This document shows positions 9,436 to 19,114 of a stretch of DNA of 64,000 nucleotides, piece after piece. Below the pieces are notes generated by a model. That model was not told where the DNA came from and did not search any database. It saw nothing but the letters and a program-made list of their open reading frames with translations. The position numbers were made by a program, and so were the translations under genes. How positions within the stretch are numbered: the first letter of the stretch is position 1; each line of letters starts with the position of its first letter. Location of the stretch: positions 42,082-106,081 of the forward strand of contig JABLUY010000128.1 of assembly GCA_013306675.1 (NCBI GenBank), given 5' to 3'. The DNA comes from Thraustochytrium sp. TN22 (Eukaryota > Sar > Bigyra > Thraustochytrida > Thraustochytriidae).

Positions 9436-10170
9436 CTACTTCATGGCGGTGGCCTTGCGCAAGAGGTCCTGGGTAAGCTTTACGGGCATGCCCTGCACGG
9501 ACTCCATCTCGCCCTCGCGTGGGCCAAGGTACGGGGCGAGCAGCGGGTCCTCTGCGACGAAGCTGCCGGCACAGTACATGATGTCGCCCTTGGCGATGAG
9601 CGCGTCGGCGACCTCGTCCGGAACGGGCGTGAAGAACTGCTTGGCCACGTCGACGCCGTTGACGCGAGCACGCGACTTGAGGTTGGTGACGACGAGGCCC
9701 GAGGTGCACTCGGCCGGCTTGCCGGCGGCGCCGTAGCTCTGCAGGTGGTCCTTGGCCTGTGCGGCGTCCACTGGTTTCTCACGGATGGTGCCGTCGAAAA
9801 CGATGACCTGGTCGGCGCAGATGAGGAGGTCTGGCCGCGGCGCGTCGGCCGGGCGCGCATCGAGGATCTCCAGCAGGCGGTCGGTCTTGGCCTGCGCGAT
9901 GGCGGTCACAAGCTCGTGCGGGTCCTCGCGGCGGATGGCCTTCTCATCGATGTCAGGCGCCACTTGCTCCGGGAACAGGCGAAAGCCCTCCGGCAGCGAG
10001 CCCTCCACGAGCTTCGCTCGCCACCTGGACGAGGACCCAAGCATGACCGTGAGCGTCTCGGCCTCGGCCTTGCTGGTGCCTGCCTCAGCGGTGCCCGCGT
10101 CGGTCGGCGCCGTCGTCGGCGCCGTCGCCGGCGCCGCCTCAGTAGCGGTCGTGGCCGCCTCGCTGCTCAT
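9436..10170 (-). CDS. Maf family nucleoside-triphosphate pyrophosphatase
   Basis: 244 residues from an ATG at 10170. The first 40 residues are Ala/Thr-rich and the conserved fold follows. It begins with LGSSSRWR, the Maf nucleotide-binding motif (family form S-x-S-x-R-R/W). Further motifs are the acidic PDIDEKAIR, CADQVIVFDG and REKP (family form AD-T-V-V...KP), then YCAGSFVAEDPLL and a C-terminal GMPV.L segment. Maf proteins hydrolyse non-canonical or modified NTPs to monophosphates and clean the nucleotide pool; eukaryotic members include the Maf half of ASMTL. The usual final Thr of ADT is Gln here (ADQ), a change seen in some eukaryotic members. It is divergent from the ThrRS gene, with 587 bp between the start codons. 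Confidence 0.85.
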   Translation of the reverse strand: MSSEAATTATEAAPATAPTTAPTDAGTAEAGTSKAEAETLTVMLGSSSRWRAKLVEGSLPEGFRLFPEQVAPDIDEKAIRREDPHELVTAIAQAKTDRLLEILDARPADAPRPDLLICADQVIVFDGTIREKPVDAAQAKDHLQSYGAAGKPAECTSGLVVTNLKSRARVNGVDVAKQFFTPVPDEVADALIAKGDIMYCAGSFVAEDPLLAPYLGPREGEMESVQGMPVKLTQDLLRKATAMK

Positions 10171-10757
10171 GTTGCTTGCTCGCCGCGAGCCAGCCAGGCT
10201 CTCCTGGGCTCGCTGCAGCGCGCGGCTATGCGTGCTCGCTGCGCTCGCTTCCCAGGCTTGCGTTTGCGTTTGCGTTTGCTTTGGCCAAGCCGCTCGGGTG
10301 TTGGCCTGCCCCTGGCTCTGGCGAGCAGGCTACGGCGAGCTCCGAGTTCGAGGTCCAAGGAAAGAAGCGAGGGTCCGACGACCGCCGGACTCCGGGCGCG
10401 CGTGCGTGCGCGTACCGTTCCTGATGCACGACGAGCCACGGCGGTCAGCCCGCCTGCCTGCCTGCCTGCCTGCCTGCCGCGCGCAACGTTGCCGCGCCGG
10501 TCTCCCTCCTCGCGGCGCGGCCACTGGCACACAGTGGCTTCAACCCAGGAGTTGACGGCGCAGCGCGCAAGCGGCGACGCGAGCAGTGGCCCGCGGCAAC
10601 CGCAAATCCGCAATTCGAATCAAGGCCGGCCGCGCGCGGCGGCGGGGCAGAGGCGGCGGCGGCGGCGGCGGCGGGCGGCGCGGGCGGTCCGGCGCGGCGT
10701 CGGGGCGTGCGGCTTGGGCGTGGTCGCGGGCGCGCAGCGGCGCTGGAGAAAAGAGCC
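10171..10757. promoter_or_regulatory. Divergent promoter region Maf / ThrRS
   Basis: 587 bp between two start codons facing away from each other, so promoters for both genes must lie here. It contains a GTTTGC repeat (about 10260-10282), a TGCC tetranucleotide run (about 10455-10482) and a GGC-rich block (about 10650-10690). No coding sequence is supported. Confidence 0.5.
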
Positions 10758-13220
10758 ATGGCGGACAAGCGCGATGAGCTGGAGGCCGAGGCCGCGCGGC
10801 TGCGCGAGCGGCTGGCCGAGCTGGAGGCGGCGCTGAGCGCGGAGCAGGAGGAGGGCAAGGAGGCCAAGGGACGCACGGAGCGCTCGCGCATGACCAAGAG
10901 CGCCGGCGCTGAGATCGGCGCGGACGAGGGCCGTCTGGGCGGCGAGTTCAAGTTCCAGGAGAACCCGGAGTTCATCGCGGCGCGCCTGGCCAAGTACGAG
11001 GCGCTCAAGGCGCGCAAGGATGAGGAGTTCAAGGCGATGCCGCGAGAGCCTATCAAGGTGACGCTGCCGGACGGCGCCGTCGTGGAGGGCACCTCGTACG
11101 AGACCTCGCCCATGGAGATCGCCACCAACATTAGCGTGGGCCTGGCGGCAAACTGCGTGGTGGCCAAGGTGTTTTACTCGCGGCGCGTGGGCGATGTCGT
11201 GGCGATCGCGGACAGCAGCGGCTTCGAGGAGGAGGACGACGCGCCGGCCGCCGGCGAGGCAGAGGTGAACATGGGCGAGCTCTGGGACATGGAGCGCCCG
11301 CTGGAGGGCGACTGCAAGCTCGAGCTGCTCAAGTTCGGCGAGCGTGACGCCAACATGGTGTTTTGGCACTCCTCCGCGCACATTCTGGGCGAGTGCATCG
11401 AGTGCGAGTTGGGCTCGCATCTGACGGTGGGCCCGCCCGTGGACCCGGGCTTCTACTACGACACCTACGTGGGCTCGGAGGGCGTGGGCGACGACAAGCG
11501 CAAGAAGCTGGAGGCCAAGGCCAAAAAGGTCATCAAGGACAAGCAGAAGTTTGAGCGCATTGTGCTGACCAAGGACGAGGCGCTGGACCTCTTCTCGGAG
11601 AACCCGTACAAGGTGTCCATCATTCGCAACAAGGTCAAGGACGGGAGCCTGACCACCGCGTACCGGTGCGGCCCGCTCATTGACCTGTGCATGGGCCCGC
11701 ACATCCCGCACACGGGCAAGGTCAAGGCCTTTGAGCTGACCCAGGCCACCACCGCGTACTGGCTGGGCTCCACCAACAATGACTCGCTGCAGCGCATCTA
11801 TGGCATCTCCTTCCCGGACAAGAAGCTCCTCGTGGAGCACAAGGAGTTCATGAAGCAGGCGGCTGAGAACGACCACCGCAAGAAGGGTATCGAGCAGGAC
11901 CTCTTCTTCTTCCACGAGTTCAGCCCGGGCAGCGCCTTCTTCAAGCCGCACGGCGCGCGCATCTACACCACCCTGCTTGAGTTCATGCGCAGCGAGTACA
12001 AGATCCGCGGCTACACCGAGGTGGTCACGCCCAACATTTACAACGCCAAGCTCTGGAAGGTGTCGGGCCATTGGGAGCACTACAAGGACGACATGTTCAC
12101 CTTCCAGGATGGCGACAAGGAGACCTTTGGCCTCAAGCCCATGAATTGCCCGGGCCACTGCCTCATGTTCGCGCACTCGGCGCACTCTTTCCGCGAGCTG
12201 CCCCTGCGCCTGGCCGACTTTGGCGTGCTGCACCGTAACGAGGCCAGCGGCGCGCTCTCCGGCCTCACCCGCGTGCGCCGCTTCCAGCAGGACGATGCGC
12301 ACATCTTCTGCTCAAAGGAGCAGCTCGAGGCCGAGCTCCTCGGCGCGCTCAACTTCATGAAGCGCGTGTACGAGACCTTTGGCATGACCTACAAGCTCGA
12401 GCGCTCCACCCGCCCCAAGAAGGCCGTTGGCCTCGATGAGCCCGAGGGCGTCGCGCTCTGGGACTTCGCCGAGGACACGCTCGCCAAGGTGCTCGACACC
12501 TTCGCCGGCCCTGGCCAGTGGCGCGACAACCCGGGCGACGGTGCCTTCTACGGCCCCAAGATTGACATCAAGGTGCTTGACAGCATGCGCCGCGTGCACC
12601 AGTGCGCCACCGTGCAGCTCGACTTCCAGCTGCCCAAGCGCTTTGACCTGCAGTTCCAGACCACCGACGGCTACGACCGCCCCGTCATGATCCACCGCGC
12701 CATGCTCGGCTCCCTCGAGCGCATGATCGCGGTCCTTGCGGAGCACTTCAAGGGCAAGTGGCCCTTTTGGCTCTCTCCGCGCCAGGCCATCGTTATCCCC
12801 ATCCACCCGGACCACAACGACTACTGCGAGATGGTGCGCGACCGCCTCCACGCCGCCGGCATCTTCTGCGACGCCGACACCTCCAAGGGCAAGACGCTCA
12901 ACAAGAAGATTCTCCTCGCGCAGCACGCGCAGTACAACTTCATGCTCGTCGTCGGCCCCACCGAGCGCGAGAGCGACTCCGTCAACATTCGCACGCGCCT
13001 CGACCGCAAGCTCGGCGTCATGACCGTCCAGGAGACCATTGACCTCTTCACGACCTGGAAGAACGAGCGCACCCTCGTGACCGAGCCGGAGCCCACTCAG
13101 GAGGAGCTCGACCGCGCGGCGCAGCTCGCCGCCAAGGGCAAGTCCAAGAACGCCAAGGGCGCCAAGCCCGCCAAGGCCGAGGCCGAGGCTCCTGAGCCCG
13201 AAGCACCCAAGGAGGAGTAG
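10758..13220 (+). CDS. TARS: Threonyl-tRNA synthetase, cytosolic type
   Basis: 820 residues from the ATG at 10758 in GCCATGG context; the open frame extends 17 codons upstream only to a GTG. Order of domains: an N-terminal charged coiled coil (1-40), a TGS domain (about 95-160, IKVTLPDGAVVEG), the editing/second additional domain with HSSAH (204-208) and the metal-site partner CMGPHIPH, and the class II catalytic core. The core has MNCPGHCLMF (about 462), motif 2 RNEASGALSGL.R.RRF (about 492), GDGAFYGPK and motif 3 RAMLGSLERM. An anticodon-binding domain (about 660-770) and a Lys/Ala/Glu-rich tail follow. It charges tRNA-Thr and edits Ser-tRNA-Thr. All zinc-binding and editing motifs I can check are present. 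No mitochondrial leader is evident, so it should be cytosolic. Confidence 0.97.
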   Translation: MADKRDELEAEAARLRERLAELEAALSAEQEEGKEAKGRTERSRMTKSAGAEIGADEGRLGGEFKFQENPEFIAARLAKYEALKARKDEEFKAMPREPIKVTLPDGAVVEGTSYETSPMEIATNISVGLAANCVVAKVFYSRRVGDVVAIADSSGFEEEDDAPAAGEAEVNMGELWDMERPLEGDCKLELLKFGERDANMVFWHSSAHILGECIECELGSHLTVGPPVDPGFYYDTYVGSEGVGDDKRKKLEAKAKKVIKDKQKFERIVLTKDEALDLFSENPYKVSIIRNKVKDGSLTTAYRCGPLIDLCMGPHIPHTGKVKAFELTQATTAYWLGSTNNDSLQRIYGISFPDKKLLVEHKEFMKQAAENDHRKKGIEQDLFFFHEFSPGSAFFKPHGARIYTTLLEFMRSEYKIRGYTEVVTPNIYNAKLWKVSGHWEHYKDDMFTFQDGDKETFGLKPMNCPGHCLMFAHSAHSFRELPLRLADFGVLHRNEASGALSGLTRVRRFQQDDAHIFCSKEQLEAELLGALNFMKRVYETFGMTYKLERSTRPKKAVGLDEPEGVALWDFAEDTLAKVLDTFAGPGQWRDNPGDGAFYGPKIDIKVLDSMRRVHQCATVQLDFQLPKRFDLQFQTTDGYDRPVMIHRAMLGSLERMIAVLAEHFKGKWPFWLSPRQAIVIPIHPDHNDYCEMVRDRLHAAGIFCDADTSKGKTLNKKILLAQHAQYNFMLVVGPTERESDSVNIRTRLDRKLGVMTVQETIDLFTTWKNERTLVTEPEPTQEELDRAAQLAAKGKSKNAKGAKPAKAEAEAPEPEAPKEE

Positions 13221-13591
13221 GCCTAGCTAGACTCGACCGACATTGCAGAAGAACAAAACAAAGCAAAACAAAACAAAGAAGAAGGCCTTTACTCTACAGC
13301 ATCGCCGACGTCATAACCATCACCAACCCCACCCTTTGCAGGGAGAAACCCGACGAGCTGCTCACCGGCTTTGCCCTGGGCTGTGTGCCAAGTTGGAACC
13401 CTGTACCACCGTGACCACCCGTCCCACTTTCCTTCATGCATTCGTTTCTTCCATTTTTATTACCTTTGGCAACTTCTCGAAAATGTCAAGCACTCTCGTT
13501 CGCCCGCCCGCTGACTGGCTGGCTGACTGACACGCCGTGCATCTTACCTTGGGTGGTACCAACCCCTACCGTGGCACCTTTCCTTTTCTTT
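13221..13591. terminator. Convergent 3' region of ThrRS and METTL13
   Basis: Both flanking genes end here, so it must hold both poly(A) sites. An AACAAAA-rich tract (13250-13282) follows the ThrRS stop, and a short GCCTAGCTAG lies directly after the stop codon. No gene is seen. Confidence 0.45.
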
Positions 13592-15826
13592 TCACTCGCC
13601 AAGCTTGTGCAGGGCACCGGCCTCATCGACGGTGTGAAGGTCCTCAAGGATCTCGGCAAAGTCATGCAGCGGCACCTCGTCCCCAAGGTCCGCAAGCGCC
13701 TTGGCACGGGCGAGCGCAGACGCATACAGGTCCGCGTCGGAAGCCGGCGACGACTTGAGGCAGTACACGATGCAGTTGGCGTCGCCAATGGCCTGGAGTG
13801 GGACGCAGAGCACCTGAGCGAAGAGGGAGCGCAGCTGGGCCAGAATCTCGGCCTGCTTCGCGGAAGACTTGCACGCAAGGTTGAGAATGAGAACGCCGTC
13901 GTCCGCGAGCGAGTCCTTCACGGCGGTGAGCGTGTCAGGCTCCAGGAAAGCAGGCGGCGGGAACAGGACGGGCTGCGTGAGGTCCTTGGCGTCAACGTCC
14001 AGAAAGATACAGTCTCGCTTGGAGGCGGCGCCAGCTTGCTCGCGCAGCCAGGCGGCGCCGTCGCCGATGTGCACGGGCACAAGGTCCTCCTCGAAGTCGA
14101 AGTGAGTCTTGGCGATGTCCAGCACAGCAGGGTCCAGCTCCACAGCGCTGACCTCGATCCCAGGCGCGAACCAGTCGCACTGTGTGGCGAGGTAGGAGGC
14201 GAGCGCGCCGCCGCCGAGGCCCACGACGGCGAAGCGGGCCTGGGCCTGGGCTGCCGCGTCCGCCGCCTCGCTCTCCGCCGTGGGCGGCGGCGATTTGGCA
14301 AAGCAAAGGCCGGCCACCATGGCGCGGTGGAACTCAAAGGCGAGGAAGGCCTTGTCGACCGCGATGGTCACGCGGCTCGCCTTGGCCTTTGCCTTGGAGG
14401 AAGCCTTCTTGGCCTTCTTGGCCGCCTTGTTGCGGTGCTTGGCCAGACGCGCCTCGGACTGGATCACGTCCGAGGCATTCATAAAGACCAGGCGGCGGTG
14501 CGTGAGCGTCTTGCCGGTCTCCTCGTCCGCCACCTCGACCTCCTCGATGACCAGATCGCCGCTGAGCTCGGACTGCGCCTTGGCCACCGGCTTGCGAGTA
14601 CCCAGGCTCGGGTCGACGGTCGTGTACGGCACCTGAAACGCAGCTGGCAGCTCCGCAGGAAAGAGCCGCGGCATAGACGGCGAGAGCTCCTTCTGCACGG
14701 CCTTGAGCGAGTCGAAGGAGTGGCTGCGGCCCAGACCCACGACGATGAGACGGGCCACACCGTTGCCTGAGGCCACGCCGACCTGGCCCTCCTCGCTCGC
14801 GAAGCTCCACTCGTGCTCGCGGCCCTGAGGCACCAGAAAGACCGCGCACGGCGTGCGCGCGTCACTCAACGCAATCCCCGAGTCCACAACGCTCACCAAG
14901 AAGCGCGGCAGGTTGGCACCCGCCTGCGCCGCCGGGTCCCAGAGGGCGAAGCGCGCGCGCAGTCCGCGGCCCATGGTCTGGATGTTGCGCCGCATGTGGA
15001 AGACCAGGCGGCGGTCGTCCACAGCCTGCTCCACCGCCTCGGCGCCCTCCACGCGCACGCCCGGGTGCGCCGGGTCCTCCACGACCACAAGCCCTGGCTC
15101 CGCGGCGGCCTTGCGAGCGCAGATGAGAAAGGGCGCCACCACCGAGCCGCCCGCCGGGTCGAAGGTGCGAACCTCCAGCGCGTAGCCACGCTCCGGCGAA
15201 AAGCTCTCCAGCAACAGACGCAGAATGTGCTCCTGCGCCAGCGTCACGCACAGGTAGCAGCCTCCCGGCTGCAGGACGCGGTCGATCTCCGCCAGCATTT
15301 TGGCGCCCTGCTCCGCGGCCGAGGCGTCCGTCATGAGCGCGTCCAGAGCGCCCTTGTCGAACACCACGTCGTAGCGAGCCTCCCACGCGGGCTCCATGGC
15401 CATGAAGTCCATCACCTCGTACACCAAGCCGGGCTTACCGCTCGCGCGCGCGCGCATCTCCTCGATCACCACCTCGCTAAAGTCAATACTCGTCACCTTC
15501 TTGAAGCCCGCCTCGTACATGTCCTCGCTCAGCGTCGAGTTGCCGCAGCCCACCACGAGCACCTCCGTCGCCTCGCGGCTCCCCGCCGGCACCGGCATCT
15601 TCTCCACCTGCGCCGCGAAGTCGGACCACGCGCCGTACCACTCGAAGGCGCCCGACCGCCCGTCCTGCTCGCGCAGCTTGTTGAAGAACTGGTCCCAGTA
15701 CGTCCGCGACGCGAACTGCTGGTGCGTCTGCGGCAGCAGCTTCAGCGCCTCCGGGTTCGGGTCCATGATGGGCACCGCGCGCCCGCCCTCCACGCCCCGC
15801 GGCGGCCGCGGCGGCATGGACGCCAT
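13592..15826 (-). CDS. METTL13: METTL13-like dual methyltransferase (eEF1A methylation)
   Basis: 744 residues from the ATG at 15826 (GCCATGG); the longer frame begins at GTG. The N-terminal module carries the family signature YWDQFFNKLRE then FEWYGAW, followed by SAM motif I VVGCGNSTLSEDMY and IDFSEVVI, then motif VVFDKGALDALM. The C-terminal module (about 528 onward) has a spermidine-synthase-like SAM site, AVVGLGGGALASYL, AVELDP, IGDGAAWL and DVDAKD. Human METTL13 uses its two halves to methylate eEF1A at the N-terminus and at Lys55. Conservation of both SAM sites suggests both activities here. The middle contains the long linker typical of the family. It is convergent with ThrRS, so two translation genes lie side by side. 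Confidence 0.93.
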   Translation of the reverse strand: MASMPPRPPRGVEGGRAVPIMDPNPEALKLLPQTHQQFASRTYWDQFFNKLREQDGRSGAFEWYGAWSDFAAQVEKMPVPAGSREATEVLVVGCGNSTLSEDMYEAGFKKVTSIDFSEVVIEEMRARASGKPGLVYEVMDFMAMEPAWEARYDVVFDKGALDALMTDASAAEQGAKMLAEIDRVLQPGGCYLCVTLAQEHILRLLLESFSPERGYALEVRTFDPAGGSVVAPFLICARKAAAEPGLVVVEDPAHPGVRVEGAEAVEQAVDDRRLVFHMRRNIQTMGRGLRARFALWDPAAQAGANLPRFLVSVVDSGIALSDARTPCAVFLVPQGREHEWSFASEEGQVGVASGNGVARLIVVGLGRSHSFDSLKAVQKELSPSMPRLFPAELPAAFQVPYTTVDPSLGTRKPVAKAQSELSGDLVIEEVEVADEETGKTLTHRRLVFMNASDVIQSEARLAKHRNKAAKKAKKASSKAKAKASRVTIAVDKAFLAFEFHRAMVAGLCFAKSPPPTAESEAADAAAQAQARFAVVGLGGGALASYLATQCDWFAPGIEVSAVELDPAVLDIAKTHFDFEEDLVPVHIGDGAAWLREQAGAASKRDCIFLDVDAKDLTQPVLFPPPAFLEPDTLTAVKDSLADDGVLILNLACKSSAKQAEILAQLRSLFAQVLCVPLQAIGDANCIVYCLKSSPASDADLYASALARAKALADLGDEVPLHDFAEILEDLHTVDEAGALHKLGE

Positions 15827-17304
15827 GGCGACCGGGACGCGCGACCGAATCAACGTCGTCCGGAAAGGAGAGACCGCGCCTGGCCTGGCACGTAGACCAC
15901 CGGCCGCAACCACGGCCCCGCGACCCCACGCGCGCTCCGACGCGCCTGCGCTGTCTGTCTGCCGTCTGCCGTCTAGAGCTAGCTCTAGCTAGCTCTTGCC
16001 AGCGCCGCGAGCGCCACTGGTTGCGAGCGAGCCTCTTTCAATACCATGGTACAATAATGGTACAGAGCGGTCGAAGTCAAAGAGCACCGCACGTCGCCTC
16101 GTCAAGGCACACCGTGACCCGGAGACGCGCTGCGAAGTCCGGAGGCCACGGCGAGGTTCGGGACGATGCCCAAGACAGACGGAGCTCAAAACAGAGTGCT
16201 CACCAAGACGAAAGAACGAAGCCAACAAGAAGGTGCTTGAGACGTGGCCCAAGGGAGCCGGACATGAAGACAAGTCTGTGCGGAGTCCGAGGCGGAGCCA
16301 ACGTTCGTGGCGGGAAATGCAACATCAACAACTTGCAAATGCCAACGGTAAGAAGTTGAACTTGAACTCGATCACGCGCTGTATCCTTGACGTCGGCTGT
16401 GCGCTGCATCCTCGAACCAACCTTACATTAGTACTGGTGCGTACTGGTAGGAACAGCGCACTGCACTGGCACTGCACTTGGCAACGGCCAGTACCGCGGT
16501 CAGGCACAACCTTCGTCATATGATGCACGGGGCCCATCCGAGTCCCGCCGGCGGGCCGGCGGCCCGCCTGGCAGGGTCGGTCGGCCAAATTTTCGACAGC
16601 GGCTGGCCGGGTAGGAGCGGCGTCGCCGTGGCCTCCCAGAAACCAAGCTCGCCCGCGCTCCCCGCCCCCATGACAGACAGCCCATGGACACACATTGCGT
16701 AGCTCTGCGCATACCCAGCCCTCCGGATCATCCACCCGCGATCGCCTGCACCAGCCTCCGAGTCGCGCCGCTTTCGCGCCGCATCCTAGGCCAGCTGGTA
16801 AGGTGCGAGCGGCGTGGGCGAGCCTGGGAGCTCGCAGCTTGCCCGCCGCCTGCACGCAGCTTGCTCGCTGCGAGCAGCCTGCTCTGCGCAGCTCCCTCGC
16901 TCGGCGCTTCCGGCTGCACAGCCTCTGGCTGTCCGGCTGCATTTTCTTGCGGCGCGGCGGCGGGGGCGCGACGCAGACGGAGCCTGGAGGGCCAGAGGCC
17001 AGGGAAATTGGGGGAATGTAACGTGCACCAGCGCACAATCATCAAGTCAGGCATCGCACTGCAAGGCAGCACGGAATCCCGGATGCACGGCGCTGTCTGC
17101 CTGGCACGGCGCACGGCACGCTCGCTGGCGCTCCAGATCGAGATTGCACTGCTGCAGGGCCGCGCGCTCCCGCTCGCCAGGTCTGGCGGCGGCGGCGGAG
17201 GCGCGGCGGCAGTCCCGGAACTCGGTGAGGCGGCGCGGCGACGGGTCGGCGGGGCGCACGGCGCAGCAGAGCGGCGAGGAGGTACTCGGCACCGACCTCA
17301 CCTC
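15827..17304. promoter_or_regulatory. Divergent intergenic region METTL13 / C1A protease
   Basis: About 1.5 kb between start codons facing away from each other. A CTAGAGCTAGCTCTAG element (about 15973-15996) lies 147 bp before the METTL13 ATG. Near 16043-16073 there is a short GGTAC/ATGGTAC cluster. An open frame joined to the protease runs back to 16684, but its predicted residues are compositionally random, so I treat it as leader sequence. No other gene is supported. Confidence 0.45.
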
Positions 17305-18720
17305 ATGAGGGCGGCGCTCGGGCTGGTAGTGGCCGGCGCGGCGGCGCTCGCGAGCGGCGCGGCAGGGCTGAACGCCGCGGAGACTGCGGCGAACTTGGCA
17401 CTGCTCGTCGTAAGCGAAGAAGAGGCAACGACGCTGCTGCAGGGCGAGTCGTGCACGCTTGCCACGCTGCTGACCGCGCTCACCCAAAACCGGACGGCCA
17501 AGCTGGTGGACGCGCTGAGCGACCTCGGACTGGAGCCGGGGGACCTCGGCTTCGAGCTGGCAGAAGGCTTGCTCGTGAATGGCGCGGGACTGAGCGACCT
17601 GGCCAAGCTGCGGCTCTGCATGTTCATGCGCGAGTCGGACAATGTGGAGACGCTGAACGAGGCCCCGGCCGAGGGCGACAACTCGGCATCTTTCAAGGTA
17701 CAGGGGAATGGCTTCCTCACGGCCGGCGAGCGCCTCCCGTTCACGGGCTTCAACCCGTCGAGCGACTTCTGGGACGACATCATCGACAGCCGCCCGACGC
17801 CCTCGCCCACCAATGACCCCAACACGCCTACCACGCCTCCCTCACCAACGGCTCCGCCGACCACGCCGGACGACTTCACCTGGGTGGACACGGCCATCTC
17901 AAGCAACGTGCGCAACCAGGGCTCGTGCGGCGGCTGCTGGGCCTTCTCGGCGGCTGAGGTCATCGGCGCGGCCGCCTATCTCAAGAACAATTCGCAGCTC
18001 TACGTGCTGTCGCCCCAGCAGCTCATCTCGTGCGACTCCGAGGGCAGCAACAATGGCTGCAACGGCGGCAACTACCAGTCCGTTTGGGGAGGTAGCACTG
18101 CATACTCCGCCTCCACCGGCATCGCCCTTTACACCACCTACCCATACACGGACGGCAGCGAGGGCTCCACGTCGGCTTGCAACGCTACTCTTGCCAGTGA
18201 TGGCGTGGCCACCGCCAGCACCAACCGCCTACTTGGCGACGAGGGCTCTGTTTTCTCTCCGTACGCCTCCACCACCTTGATGCGGGACATCCTGCTCACG
18301 CGCCCTCTCTCGGTCGCCATTGCCGTCACCGACTGCTTCTACGCATACTCCAGCGGCATTCTCAAGGCGAGTCAATGCCCGGAAATCATGGAGGCCTCCT
18401 CTTGCGGCCTGAACCACGCTGTCGTGCTCGTAGGCTACGGCGGCCTCGACACGGACGAGCCCTACTGGATCATCAAGAACTCCTGGGGTGCTTCCTGGGG
18501 CGAAGACGGCTACGCGCGCCTTGAGATGATCGCCGACGAGGATCTCTCCAGCTACACCTGCAAGGGCATGATCGGTCTCAACGAGATGGCCGCCTACCCT
18601 GACTCTGCAGCGCTTCTGCAGGCCCCAGACGACAACGGCGACGCTCCAAGCTCGGCGGCTCCGGTTGCTGGCGTCGCGAGCACCCTTTTTGCCCTGGCCG
18701 CCCTCTTTGCCGGCCTGTAA
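17305..18720 (+). CDS. Secreted papain-family (C1A) cysteine peptidase
   Basis: 471 residues from the ATG at 17305. A clear signal peptide starts MRAALGLVVAGAAALASG. The mature catalytic domain starts near residue 190. It has Q205, catalytic C211 in QGSCGGCWAF, the family motif GCNGG, H371 in GLNHAVVLVGYG and N392 in IIKNSWGASWG. The segment between signal and catalytic domain (about 25-165) lacks the ERFNIN/I29 pattern of standard cathepsin L proregions. It is joined by a Pro/Thr linker (about 166-190) like a mucin stalk. The protein ends in a hydrophobic stretch GVASTLFALAALFAGL after a small-residue DDNGDAPSSAA segment, which looks like a GPI-attachment signal. A cell-surface or vacuolar protease is inferred. 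The upstream extension to 16684 has no signal and is judged untranslated. Confidence 0.9.
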   Translation: MRAALGLVVAGAAALASGAAGLNAAETAANLALLVVSEEEATTLLQGESCTLATLLTALTQNRTAKLVDALSDLGLEPGDLGFELAEGLLVNGAGLSDLAKLRLCMFMRESDNVETLNEAPAEGDNSASFKVQGNGFLTAGERLPFTGFNPSSDFWDDIIDSRPTPSPTNDPNTPTTPPSPTAPPTTPDDFTWVDTAISSNVRNQGSCGGCWAFSAAEVIGAAAYLKNNSQLYVLSPQQLISCDSEGSNNGCNGGNYQSVWGGSTAYSASTGIALYTTYPYTDGSEGSTSACNATLASDGVATASTNRLLGDEGSVFSPYASTTLMRDILLTRPLSVAIAVTDCFYAYSSGILKASQCPEIMEASSCGLNHAVVLVGYGGLDTDEPYWIIKNSWGASWGEDGYARLEMIADEDLSSYTCKGMIGLNEMAAYPDSAALLQAPDDNGDAPSSAAPVAGVASTLFALAALFAGL

Positions 18721-19114
18721 AGCTGGTTTGGCATTGCTTAGTATTCACATCAAGGCTTCCTCTCCCCCTTTCCACGAATAGCTTACGAACGTCCTCTTGT
18801 GGCCAGGGAGCTTGGACTTTTATTTTAGTAAAAAATTGCTCGCTCTCGCTCCACGAGTTTGATCGCAACGATCGATCTGCGCTACTAGCTAGCTAGCTAG
18901 AGCGTCCCACTGCCAGTGGTGGAGATGCTTTAGTAGAGAACAAGGGCCGCCGTCAACTTCAAGTGCAGTGCCCCGCGCCGGCGCTTGGTGGCCCAACGGC
19001 TTGAGGCGCGCGTCCCACTTCCGAGGCCGAGTCTCCTGCCAGTGGGCTCTCGCAACTGGCCCAGAAGTCCAAACAGCGGGCGGCGCGAGGCCGCCAGGGC
19101 GCGCCGCGGAGGCC
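18721..19114. promoter_or_regulatory. Leader region of the giant gene
   Basis: 394 bp between the protease stop and the ATG at 19115. An AT-richer 3' stretch with TTTTATTTTAGTAAAAAATT (about 18817-18836) fits the protease 3' end. A CTAGCTAG run lies at 18885-18901. The open frame into the giant gene begins at a GTG (18968), and its first 49 codons look non-coding. Confidence 0.45.

Noticed and set aside
16684-17304. 207-codon N-terminal extension of the C1A protease
   Set aside because: The extension has random Arg/Ser/Pro composition, while the Met at 17305 starts a textbook signal peptide. An internal signal peptide would be unusual.
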